From Bacteroidota bacterium (GTDB lineage: Bacteria; Bacteroidota; Ignavibacteria; OLB7): 64,000 nt of DNA. Under the pieces are notes generated by a model. It did not search any database. It worked only from the letters and a program-made list of their open reading frames with translations, and was not told the DNA's origin. The position numbers were made by a program, and so were the translations under genes. This document shows positions 35,591 to 43,720 of the stretch, one piece after another (position 1 is the first letter of the stretch; every line of letters starts with the position of its first letter). The stretch spans positions 1 through 64,000 of the forward strand of contig JAFDZV010000009.1 in the NCBI GenBank assembly GCA_018266795.1, read 5' to 3'.

Positions 35591-36533
35591 GACTACCTCC
35601 GCGGTTAATGTGGTGGTGCAACGTACGATCATCATCAGCCGGCGATTCGCCAGCCGACCATCCGCTCGGCATGACCTGCTCGATGCATATCCGCCTGCGT
35701 CATCCGGTTTACCATCGACACGCCGAGCATGGCAATGACCGATCGGTACGGGGCGCTGCCGCTGTACGAACGATCATCGCGCCGCCCGCTTCTATACCGT
35801 TCCCGAAAGCCTCTCGCTGCAGGGCCTTCCCCACGCCCACAGGTGGTTGGGCGGGAATTGCTCCACCGGGAAACCGTGATGGCATCGCCGGCTCCTCACG
35901 AACATGCCGAGGTCCGGATCATGGACGAACAGTGATGGTATCTTCAATCTGATGGTGATCGCGCGGCCGGTAGATTCCCGATGTACATGGAGCGTGGTCT
36001 GCCCGCATCGAACTTCGATAAACATCTACCACAGCCGCTGGCAACGAAGATACAACAAGCGGCGGGCGTGAAGGGGTACATAATTGGGTACCCCCCTTCG
36101 AATTGCACTATCCGAATCATCGAGAAAACGGACCCCGTGGCAGCGCGCGCCGCTGAAGAAGCTGGAAGCATCCGAACGAATCGAAGGTTCACGAACCGGG
36201 ATGAAGGATATCGGCCGCAGACCCGGCCGCGCGGCCCATGCCTTCATGTCCCTGAGCAGCCGCCCTGGAACCCTGGGCCTACGAATCACAATTCTTCCAT
36301 GTGCGGTATTCGGCGATCTGCCGCTAGCGGCGCAACGCTGCAGCCCATGCGTAGACACCATTGACGGCCGCAGCGAAATGGTCCGGGAATAATTACATCT
36401 CATTGGCGTTGTACCCCGATTGCCCCCTGTGGAAGTTTGTTCCCCCGACGGCTCGCGAAATAGCTTTGCACCGCGATAATCTATTCCCCTCATATAACCG
36501 GATCATATTCACACATTCGAGGGAGAGCACAAC
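35591..36533. other. 940-bp non-coding stretch
   Basis: Lies between divergent genes (phospholipase-like on minus, unknown 533-residue protein on plus). No frame has protein-like composition or a good start, and no RNA gene or repeat is seen. It should contain the promoters of both flanking genes. Confidence 0.4.
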
Positions 36534-38135
36534 ATGGGAACCCCTACCGGTCTTCTTGAACAAGGATTCGCCGACGCACTTCGGCGCGCTGCCGAGCTGG
36601 ACAGCCAGGCGGACCCAAGCCCTGAACGGCGGCACATCTGCCCCAGTCTCACGGAAACAAATGTTGAGCTGGTTCAGGAAGCCCTGGATTATTACCGGCT
36701 GAACCAGAGCGTCATCGACACGGCAATTCAAGCCGCCGCCGATTATGTCAAGACCGCGGAAGGCAAGGCTCATCTGGCAGCCCTGCAGGCGTCCGTTGGC
36801 GCCGCCGGTGCCACGTCGCTGAGCGCGCAGCTTGCGGCCAATATTTTCAACAGCAACGAATTCGCACCCGTACGTTCACTCGGCAGCAGCAGTTCGGGCG
36901 ACAATCTGAAGGCTTTCGGCATCGGCGTTGCAGACGGCTCTGCGGCCGTTAGAGGCAGGCTCGAGGGGGCCGATCTCGTATTCGGCCTTTACTCCGGCTT
37001 CAATGCCGTGGTGCGGAAGTGGAAGGGGCGCTCGTGCGAAACCGGAATCATGGCATTCGGCGGTCTCGAATTCAGCTTCTGGATGGAAACGCCTCTTACC
37101 GGTGACATTGCCGGGCTGTTGATCGACCTGTATGCCATCGTGCTTCCCGGCGTCATCCGCTACAATTCAATCCGGCAGCGATCCGGTGACGGCACAAAGG
37201 GGACGTTTGCGGGCGTTTCATTGCAACTCGGATTCGGGGAGGGGCTTGGGCTGTTTATCTCCGGTGCGTTCGGTGGATATGGAGCCTCGCAGACGGCGCT
37301 GGATAGAGCCGAGCTGTCTGTGCTGGATACGTCCACCGGCGTAAACAGCATTGCCGTTGCCGAAACCGATAATACGCTGAGCGTCACACTCACCAACACG
37401 GCAACCAAGTCCACCACGATCGAAGAAGGTGGATATCTGATGCTCAATCTGCCGTCGTTCTTTACGTCGGCGGATCTCGACAGTATGAACGTGGATTCGT
37501 CGTACTGGGATTACACGCTCGAAGATAACGGCAAGATGAAGTTGACCGCGACGGGCGATTTCACATGGACCGGCAACAACCTCACCTTCGATATCACCGG
37601 CGTCGGCAGCAGTGAGACCCCGAAGAATGCGTCCGAGCCGGAGATCGGCTTCGTGACGGCCTCGGTATTCACCAGTTCCACGGACAAGGTCCCGATGGTT
37701 CTCACGACGCAGTTCGATCTTGTCTGGTCGAACTCCAGCGCCTGCCTCCAGTGGACGGCGGTGTTGAATTCCGACGACTTCACGCTTGTGGATGGCTATT
37801 CACTTTATGGAACAACGCCCGCAACCGCCGCTCCGGGAGAACAGATCGAGGTGCTGACCAAGGTCGAGTACACGGACGGCACGATATGGGACCTGGGGTA
37901 CATCTACAATTACAACACCCAGTACAAAGCCACGCCGCAGATCTGTGCGGTGTGGTACAAGGATGGCGCACAACAGCGCGGAAACAACATTGTGGAGAGC
38001 GGCGCGATCAGTGCAAGCGGAGAGGTGACCTGCTATTATGCGGGGCTGGATACCACGGGGAGCTACATAAAGATCTGTGCGGTGTTCGATCCAACGGAAG
38101 ACTGTTCCGTCACCAGCCAGTACACATGCTCCTGA
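36534..38135 (+). CDS. Hypothetical 533-residue protein
   Basis: Starts at the ATG at 36534 after GGGAG. Not recognised. The N-terminal ~110 residues are helical (YYRLNQSVIDTAIQAAADYVKTAEG). Residues ~140-250 are Gly- and aromatic-rich, with amphipathic strands and a LGFGEGLGLFISGAFGG stretch that could line a membrane or lipid surface. The C-terminal part is Thr/Ser-rich beta sandwich-like with several cysteines at the end. No signal peptide is visible. A strong hairpin terminator follows, so it is a single-gene transcript. Confidence 0.6.
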   Translation: MGTPTGLLEQGFADALRRAAELDSQADPSPERRHICPSLTETNVELVQEALDYYRLNQSVIDTAIQAAADYVKTAEGKAHLAALQASVGAAGATSLSAQLAANIFNSNEFAPVRSLGSSSSGDNLKAFGIGVADGSAAVRGRLEGADLVFGLYSGFNAVVRKWKGRSCETGIMAFGGLEFSFWMETPLTGDIAGLLIDLYAIVLPGVIRYNSIRQRSGDGTKGTFAGVSLQLGFGEGLGLFISGAFGGYGASQTALDRAELSVLDTSTGVNSIAVAETDNTLSVTLTNTATKSTTIEEGGYLMLNLPSFFTSADLDSMNVDSSYWDYTLEDNGKMKLTATGDFTWTGNNLTFDITGVGSSETPKNASEPEIGFVTASVFTSSTDKVPMVLTTQFDLVWSNSSACLQWTAVLNSDDFTLVDGYSLYGTTPATAAPGEQIEVLTKVEYTDGTIWDLGYIYNYNTQYKATPQICAVWYKDGAQQRGNNIVESGAISASGEVTCYYAGLDTTGSYIKICAVFDPTEDCSVTSQYTCS

Positions 38136-38188
38136 GATGGCGAGCCCTTGCCCAACATATCGTATTACGATGTAATTGCCGTTCAACG

Positions 38189-38219
38189 AACGGGCGCCCC
38201 GAGGGTTGGGGCGCCCGTT
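38189..38219 (+). terminator. Strong hairpin terminator
   Basis: Perfect 12-bp GC-rich inverted repeat AACGGGCGCCCC / GGGGCGCCCGTT with a 7-nt loop, 53 bp past the stop of the 36534 gene. Confidence 0.65.
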
Positions 38220-38299
38220 ATCGTCGGGATTCGTCGACAGCGGCGACGCTCGGTGATCCCGCCGCCGCCTGCGGATCGATCGCCCGCGATGTGCCACGC

Positions 38300-38746
38300 T
38301 CACACGCCGCTTCCGCGTTGAAGTATGGCCTTCATGTCATCGAATCCCACCGGCGCCGATGTATGCTCGTGGACGATTCTCGGGATGCCGCCGCTCGTGC
38401 GGAATACCCAGCTGAGGCGGTTCTGCATGGCACGAAGTTCCTCTCCCTCGGCCGAGATGCCTGCATAGGTTACGATCGCGCTGACAGCGGCGCACTCATC
38501 TCCGGGGATGGTTCTCACATCGTCGAAGATCACCTTCACCCGCTCCATGCCCAGAGAGGTGAACCAGCCCTCCACGGCGCTCTGCCATGCCTCCGCCCCC
38601 TCGTAGGACCAGACTCCCCACATGTCGAACACGCGAACGTCCGGATCGTATAGCCGCATCAATGCTGCGACGTCCTTCGCATGAACCGCCGACCGATATG
38701 CCTCGAGAACCTGGGCGATCGCCGTATCGATGTCTCTCACGTTCAT
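38300..38746 (-). CDS. NTF2/SnoaL-like (DUF4440-type) protein
   Basis: 148 residues from the ATG at 38746. It shows the cone-shaped NTF2-like fold pattern: an initial helix with Y-R-S-A-V-H-A-K-D-V-A-A-L-M-R-LYDPDVRVFD, then W-x-G-x-x-A-W-Q-S-A-x-x-x-W-F and a series of beta strands (VKVIFDDVRTI, CAAVSAIVTYAG, NRLSWVFRT, PRIVHEHTSAP). The family includes ketosteroid-isomerase-like enzymes and non-catalytic binders. No specific role can be given. Confidence 0.7.
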   Translation of the reverse strand: MNVRDIDTAIAQVLEAYRSAVHAKDVAALMRLYDPDVRVFDMWGVWSYEGAEAWQSAVEGWFTSLGMERVKVIFDDVRTIPGDECAAVSAIVTYAGISAEGEELRAMQNRLSWVFRTSGGIPRIVHEHTSAPVGFDDMKAILQRGSGV

Positions 38747-39411
38747 TCTCCGATATTCTGTTTCTACGGAAGTGATGCAGCAGGAGGCTGCCATACATCA
38801 GGGACTGGGGCGAGCGAGCGAAACCAGCGTAGTCCCCGTTCCGGGACTCTCACGGATCGCGCACCGACCTGCAATCTATGCGGAAGGATCGTGGCGTCTG
38901 ATTCGATCGTATCCATCCGGGCTCGAGAAGAGAGGAGCGGTCTCATTGCCGCACAACGCCCTGACGCGGTAGGGGTTGAGGTTGCTCATGAACACCCTGC
39001 GGTTGGCCGGAGTCTGTCGCCCTTCAGGGGTTGCGATCACACCGGGCGCACGTTTCCGGGGGCTTGCGCCCGCGTCGAAGACCCCGATCCATCGGGGATA
39101 GCATCGGGGTTGAGGTTCTCGCGAGGACATCCGGCAAGTCCCCGACCGTTCGTGCGTTCTCCCGATCGGCCGCAGTGCACCATGGCATCGAGTAGCCGGC
39201 GAGAGCGGTTCGTTCCGCTCGCTCTGCAGCCTGCACCGTCTCCCCACCATCATAAGGCTCCCGGCAGGGAGCGCCCATGCGTTCAGGGCAACAGAGACGT
39301 CGCTCTCTTTTTGGCGAAGCTCAGGGAAGAGAAGAATGCACTCCTACAGAGTGATTGCTCCATGCCCGGTGAATATCCATCCGCCAATTACCGTTCCCAC
39401 CTGCCCCGCAC
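38747..39411. other. 665-bp non-coding stretch
   Basis: Open frames on both strands lack start sites and protein-like composition. The phrase GGGGTTGAGGTT occurs twice (near 38974 and 39108), about 134 bp apart, which hints at a degenerate repeated element. Nothing further can be supported. Confidence 0.35.
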
Positions 39412-40173
39412 TCATCGCTCCACCTCCGCTGCTCGAAAGGCAGCGTGCAATGCCACGAAGAACGGAAGCGTCGTGCTCCCCACACGCGCCACGACGTGAC
39501 GTTCGAACGCGATTGGAAATCCATTCACCACCCGCTGAGCGTTCCAGTAGTGTGCGCCTCGTGCAGGCCATCCTACCACTTCGGCATGGTAGTCGTGGCG
39601 AACGATGCGCCCGGCCTCATCGATGTAGAACCGCTGACGGCGGCAATGCGTGTGAAGCCCGGCGGGGAATTCGACTTCGAGAACATCCAACGGAGCGGAG
39701 CGCGCACCTTCGGTTCGCGAGCCGATCAGGCGCGCATCGCCGAGCGTGAACGGAAGAGCGTGATAGTGCGTCAACGCATAGCCGAAGAAATAGAGCGCGT
39801 CCGCCGGCATCCATCGCCGATGTTTCGCAGGCCCATGAAACGTGCGGCGGTGGTCACGACTCTCGCCGAGAAGCTCCCCCGTGGCACGTTCGAGCCGGAC
39901 CGAGCCGTCGTCGTAGGCGCCGGCGCAGCCGTGCTCCGGATAGTCCAGAAAGCGGGCTCGCCGATCGCGCGGGAAGATCTCGAACGCCGAGGGCATCGAA
40001 AAGGTTCGGCCGAATCCCTTCATCCACGGGATCATGCCGTGGATCTCCGTGGGAACCAGGCGTATCACGCGAATGGCACGCCACGCATCGGCGCCGCCGT
40101 AGTGCTCGCACGCACGCGCAAGCGCGGCGGCGGCGCGGGGTGTCCAGCCTGGACCGATCGGCACGTTCACCAT
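39412..40173 (-). CDS. Hypothetical LolA-like protein
   Basis: 253 residues from the ATG at 40173; the longer frame upstream is less plausible. The protein begins with an ACEHYGGADAWRAIRVIRLV segment, similar to the start of outer-membrane lipoprotein carrier-like (LolA/LppX fold) proteins, and continues with alternating strands such as DVLEVEFPAGLHTH and RQRFYIDEAGRIVRHDYHAEVVG. No signal peptide is seen, so it may be cytoplasmic. Function unknown. Confidence 0.55.
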   Translation of the reverse strand: MVNVPIGPGWTPRAAAALARACEHYGGADAWRAIRVIRLVPTEIHGMIPWMKGFGRTFSMPSAFEIFPRDRRARFLDYPEHGCAGAYDDGSVRLERATGELLGESRDHRRTFHGPAKHRRWMPADALYFFGYALTHYHALPFTLGDARLIGSRTEGARSAPLDVLEVEFPAGLHTHCRRQRFYIDEAGRIVRHDYHAEVVGWPARGAHYWNAQRVVNGFPIAFERHVVARVGSTTLPFFVALHAAFRAAEVER

Positions 40174-40283
40174 GTAATCGTCGGCATGTGTATGAGTGAG
40201 CACGGATAGTACGTGAAGGTGCCGTAGGCTCCCATTCACCGTCGCACACAGGATGGAACGAAGGATCAGGCCGCATCTTCATC

Positions 40284-40835
40284 TCACGCCTCGACGAAGA
40301 CAAGCCGGTCCCCGGCATCCCAGATGTGATCGGGTCCGGACATGTAGCCTCTCAGCCAGAGCATACCTTCGATGCGGCGCAGGTAAAATCCTTTCGGGAC
40401 ATCATCCGCCTCCGACAGCGGCGCGGAGACAATGGTAAGAGATCCGGGCGGTGCGCGGTGTTGTGTAGCAGGAAATCCAAGAGACCCTTCGGGCTGATCG
40501 AGGTACTGAAGCCTCATGTGGGGCGCGAGTTCGATCGGCGGCGCAAGCAGGCCGATGGCCGCAGCCTTCGCACGCACTTCCGAAATCCCGGCCCCGTTCG
40601 CAAGGCCGAGATCCCTGACCGATAGTTCGACAGTCGATAGTTCGTACCACTCCGGTGACCATGGGAATTGCGGGCAGGCAAGCAGCGTCCGCGCGGCGTC
40701 GTTGAGTTGAACGCCGCACCGTTCGAGCTCCGTCAACAACTGCGCCGGCGTCATGCCGCCTGCGCCAACGGTTCTCTTCGTGACGCGACGATCTGAATCG
40801 GTTGTGCTCCCGTCATCGACTGTGTCGCCATTCAT
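40284..40835 (-). CDS. Hypothetical protein
   Basis: 183 residues from the ATG at 40835. The N-terminal ~30 residues are polar and Asp/Thr-rich. A helix then resembles TPAQLLTELERCGVQLND, followed by a FPWSPEWYELSTVELSVRDLGL segment. The C-terminus is beta-rich with GFYLRRIEGMLWLRGY. No known family recognised. The open frame continues upstream over the next gene, which argues for the internal start. Confidence 0.5.
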   Translation of the reverse strand: MNGDTVDDGSTTDSDRRVTKRTVGAGGMTPAQLLTELERCGVQLNDAARTLLACPQFPWSPEWYELSTVELSVRDLGLANGAGISEVRAKAAAIGLLAPPIELAPHMRLQYLDQPEGSLGFPATQHRAPPGSLTIVSAPLSEADDVPKGFYLRRIEGMLWLRGYMSGPDHIWDAGDRLVFVEA

Positions 40836-41004
40836 GACTACGCTCCGGCATCGGAAGAATGGGAAGGCGCGATACAGCCGAACGCTCTCGCCGGCATGCG
40901 CAACGAACATACCGCCTCTTCCGGGAACATGGCCGTGCGATGAAGGGCTGCGGGGATCATGACTTCGCGCGGACGATCGCGACACGCACCCGGCAGGGAA
41001 TCGT

Positions 41005-41958
41005 TCAGCCCCGCACGTACCAGCCGAGCACGCGGCGGGCACGCAATGTGATCCATCGATTCGGCTTCCCGACGGCCCCGGCGATCTCCTCATGCAGCGT
41101 GTTGCGATGCCGCAGGTCGAGCGGCCAGCGCCCATTGTCACGGCCCCGCTCGCGCACGGACGCAATGGCCTCCCCGGCTCGTTCATCCGGCCGTACACCA
41201 GCCGCGCGAAGATAGTCGAGCGCGCGCAGCACGTCGTAGTGCCACAGCGTCGGAAAGGCGAATTGCTTCCACGCCGGCTCGATGATCTCGCCGGTGGACA
41301 GTCTTCGGAGCAGACGACGCTCGAGGAGATACTCTTCAGCGCGACGACGCGCGTCCGTCACTACCGGCGAGGCGCCGAACCACTGCTCGAATGCGAGCAG
41401 ACCTTCCACCACGCAGATCGTGGTGTGGAACGATGAGCGTACGGAGCCGCGCTCCGCCTCGCAGTTCCAGCCGCCGTCGGCGAGCTGCTCGCTCAGCAGC
41501 CGGTCAACGAGCCGATCGGAGCGCGCGCCGAAATAGGCGCCGAGCGCGACGACCCGGCCGTTGATGCATGGCTCCACCTCACCTTCGAAGAATGGGGAGT
41601 CTCCGAACCCGGATCCCCAGGTCACGTTGTCCCGAACCAGCCCGATCGCCGTTCGGGCGCGCGGACTCATCGGGTCCAGCCCGAGATCGCGCAGGAACAG
41701 GAGCGTGTACATGTTGGACCACCAGAACGGCGTGGCGACGCCATCGCCCCACTGGCCGTCCGGGCGCTGTTGATCCAGCAGGCACGCTCCCCACCCCTCC
41801 AGTTCCACGCGCGACCGCTCCGCCGCCACGATTTCCGCCGGCGCATCGGTGAGGTCGCGCATGGCCTGCCAGCGGATCGACGGGTCGGCGTCGAGAAGCC
41901 AGCCAATGACCGGATCGTCTGATGAAGGAGGGTCCGCGTGGTTGTGTGAGAGCGTCAT
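41005..41958 (-). CDS. Squalene-cyclase-like helical toroid protein
   Basis: 317 residues from the ATG at 41958, with AGGAG upstream. Repeats characteristic of prenyltransferase/squalene-oxidase toroids are visible: LLDQQRPDGQWGDG, LLSEQLADGGWNCE and RDNGRWPLD, each a Q-x-x-D-G-x-W motif. The catalytic D-x-D-D motif of true cyclases is not seen, so this is probably a toroid protein without cyclase activity. Similar proteins are often annotated as hypothetical. Monocistronic or weakly linked with the gene at 40284. Confidence 0.65.
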   Translation of the reverse strand: MTLSHNHADPPSSDDPVIGWLLDADPSIRWQAMRDLTDAPAEIVAAERSRVELEGWGACLLDQQRPDGQWGDGVATPFWWSNMYTLLFLRDLGLDPMSPRARTAIGLVRDNVTWGSGFGDSPFFEGEVEPCINGRVVALGAYFGARSDRLVDRLLSEQLADGGWNCEAERGSVRSSFHTTICVVEGLLAFEQWFGASPVVTDARRRAEEYLLERRLLRRLSTGEIIEPAWKQFAFPTLWHYDVLRALDYLRAAGVRPDERAGEAIASVRERGRDNGRWPLDLRHRNTLHEEIAGAVGKPNRWITLRARRVLGWYVRG

Positions 41959-42264
41959 TCGTTCATCGCTCCTGCATTCGGGTAGGGGCTCGATGATGGG
42001 AAAGCCGGCGAGCGAGGCGTGGGAGGCGGTGCGGCGCAGGATCGTGACCCGGTCCGTGCGCCGGGCGTGCGGAACCGTGCCGGACTCGATGCGCCGAATA
42101 TACACCTCGTGTGCCGTCGTGCGATGAACGGTGCGGCCTCCCTCGGCGCCGTCGCCTTACAGATTGACCGTGTCGTAGATGGTCTTGGCGCCCGTGAACA
42201 TCGGGTCCGCTCGTCACGTTCCCAATCCGCCCGCGTCCGGGATGCATGATTCGAAGGCGCAACC

Positions 42265-42750
42265 TCAACCGCGGAGCGCCGCCTCGATCGCTGCAATGTC
42301 GATCTTCGCCATCTGCATCATCGCATCGAACGCGCGCCTGGCGGCGACGGGATCGGGATCGGAAATCGCCTGCATCAGGGCGATCGGCGTGATCTGCCAG
42401 GACAATCCCCACCTGTCCTTGCACCAGCCGCAGGCGCTCTCCTGGCCGCCGTTGCCGACGATCGCGTTCCAGTAGCGATCCGTCTCCGCCTGGTCGGCGG
42501 TTGCCACCTGAAACGAAAACGCTTCGCTCTGCTTGAACATGGGTCCGCCGTTGAGCCCGATGCAGGGAATGCCCATCACGGTGAACTCGACGGTCAGCAC
42601 GTCCCCCTCATGCCCGGACGGGGACTCGCCCGGTGCGCGAAACACCGCGCCGACGGAGGAATCGGGAAAGGTATCGGCATAGAACCGCGCCGCCTCCTCG
42701 GCATCGCGTTCGTACCACAGGCAAATCTTGTTCTTCGCTGGATTCATCAT
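42265..42750 (-). CDS. VOC-family (PhnB-like) protein
   Basis: 161 residues from the ATG at 42750, preceded by GGAG. The sequence matches the PhnB/3-demethylubiquinone-methyltransferase-like VOC group: NKICLWYERDAEEAARFYADTFPDS at the start, GIPCIGLNGGPMFKQSEAFSFQV in the middle, then W-G-L-S-W-Q-I-T-P and MMQMAKIDIAAIEAAL at the end. These are small beta-alpha-beta-beta-beta metal-binding folds of mostly unknown substrate. Typical full length for the family. Confidence 0.8.
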   Translation of the reverse strand: MMNPAKNKICLWYERDAEEAARFYADTFPDSSVGAVFRAPGESPSGHEGDVLTVEFTVMGIPCIGLNGGPMFKQSEAFSFQVATADQAETDRYWNAIVGNGGQESACGWCKDRWGLSWQITPIALMQAISDPDPVAARRAFDAMMQMAKIDIAAIEAALRG

Positions 42751-43104
42751 GTCACTTCTCCATTGGGATGAGGCGCCCGCGGCCGCAGCAGAGCGATGCG
42801 CTCGGAGCGGCAGGGAACCGGCTCGCCGATAGTTCCGCTTCACTGTGCGGCAGGATCCGTGTCATGCCGGCACTGCTTCCCATGCTTCGCACAGACACGA
42901 GAACAACATGTTCACCGGCAATGCCACACGTACAACTCTTACAGCACACGGCGAACATACACTGCCGATCATGATTTCCGTAACAGCATGCCGATACGCC
43001 TGCAGGGTGCGGCGATAGACGGCACGGCCTTCGCAGCATGACGAACACGCCGCGGCCAACGCTGCTTGTTGCAGGCCGGGCGCAAGAGCTTGCACCAAGA
43101 GCCC
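42751..43104. other. 354-bp non-coding stretch
   Basis: Nothing supported. It marks the last ordinary chromosome sequence before the putative left edge of the BREX island at 43167-43180. Confidence 0.35.
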
Positions 43105-43341
43105 TTACTCCTGTTCTTCCCCCGTAAACGAAAAATCCGCGAACCCATAACGGGTTCGCGGATATCTGTGGGCCCTGAGGTGAACATTGCAGAGTAATGG
43201 ATTGCCTGACGTGTAAACAGTGGCGGCGCAACGGCAACAATCAACGATCTCCAGCAGGCTGAGCAGACGTGCGTTACCCTTGAGCTTTTCGGCGTCCGCT
43301 TCAAGCTGTCGAATGTTCTCTTTGACCTTGGCGACAGTCAT
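43105..43341 (-). CDS. Small ORF truncated into the displaced tRNA end
   Basis: 78 residues from the ATG at 43341, with GGAG upstream. The first half is helical and coiled-coil-like (VKENIRQLEADAEKLKGNARLLSLLEIV), followed by a CCRC cluster, and may be a real small protein. The last ~27 codons are simply the translation of the displaced tRNA end (43167-43180) and its terminator, so the original C-terminus was probably lost at the integration junction. Confidence 0.4.
   Translation of the reverse strand: MTVAKVKENIRQLEADAEKLKGNARLLSLLEIVDCCRCAATVYTSGNPLLCNVHLRAHRYPRTRYGFADFSFTGEEQE
43131..43163 (-). terminator. Rho-independent terminator beside the displaced tRNA end
   Basis: Perfect 12-bp stem (43135-43146 with 43152-43163) and 5-nt loop, followed on the minus strand by TTTTT. 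It lies 3 nt from the tRNA-derived 14-mer at 43167, in the orientation that would end a minus-strand tRNA-Ile2 transcript. It looks like the tRNA's original terminator. Confidence 0.75.
43167..43180 (-). repeat. Distal direct repeat: displaced tRNA-Ile2 3' end (att-like)
   Basis: TGTGGGCCCTGAGG is identical to 61002-61015, the 3' end of the intact tRNA-Ile2 gene, in the same orientation. The next bases (TGAAC, then AATGGATT 10 bases later) also recall the tRNA T-arm and variable region, with gaps. Expected layout for the chromosomal end left behind when an element integrates into a tRNA 3' end. Confidence 0.6.
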
Positions 43342-43720
43342 GGCCGTCTTCTCCACAAATTCAATAAATGTACGAGTGAATAATTATCAGCATGCCGCGG
43401 CATGCTTCGTGCCAATATTCACGGCCAAGCGACATGGTTTGAAGGCTGTCTGCGATGCGCCAGACGCCTGAGAGTCAATCCACGGGTAGCCCGGATCCGG
43501 CGCTTCATGCGAGAACCGCCTGAAGAGGGCGTCAGAAAAAAGTTGGGGGAGGGAGGGAGTGGCGGCAAACATAGCGACGGCGGCCATTGCATTCAACAAC
43601 GATCGCCGCTTCATTCAGATTTCATAAGGCACGAGGCCCGGAGGACGCTGGAAGTGCGTGATAGAGCACGGAAGGGGCCTCGACCGGCACGATTGCAGGG
43701 GTACCGGGCTACAGGCGCGC
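43342..43720. other. 379-bp stretch between small ORF and brxL
   Basis: No supported gene. A 75-codon minus-strand frame (43387-43614) has no ribosome-binding site or family resemblance. Confidence 0.35.

Noticed and set aside
33578..35608. 676-codon plus-strand open frame
   Set aside because: Antisense to the phospholipase-like gene; composition typical of a high-GC shadow frame.
38876..39253. 125-codon minus-strand frame
   Set aside because: Low protein-like character and no start context; kept as non-coding.
43181..43203. Second decayed tRNA body next to the distal repeat
   Set aside because: Only TGAAC and AATGGATT match with gaps; the D-arm and anticodon arm are absent, so only a 3' fragment is claimed.
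43387..43614. 75-codon minus-strand frame with a hydrophobic N-terminus
   Set aside because: No ribosome-binding site, no family resemblance and no conservation evidence.
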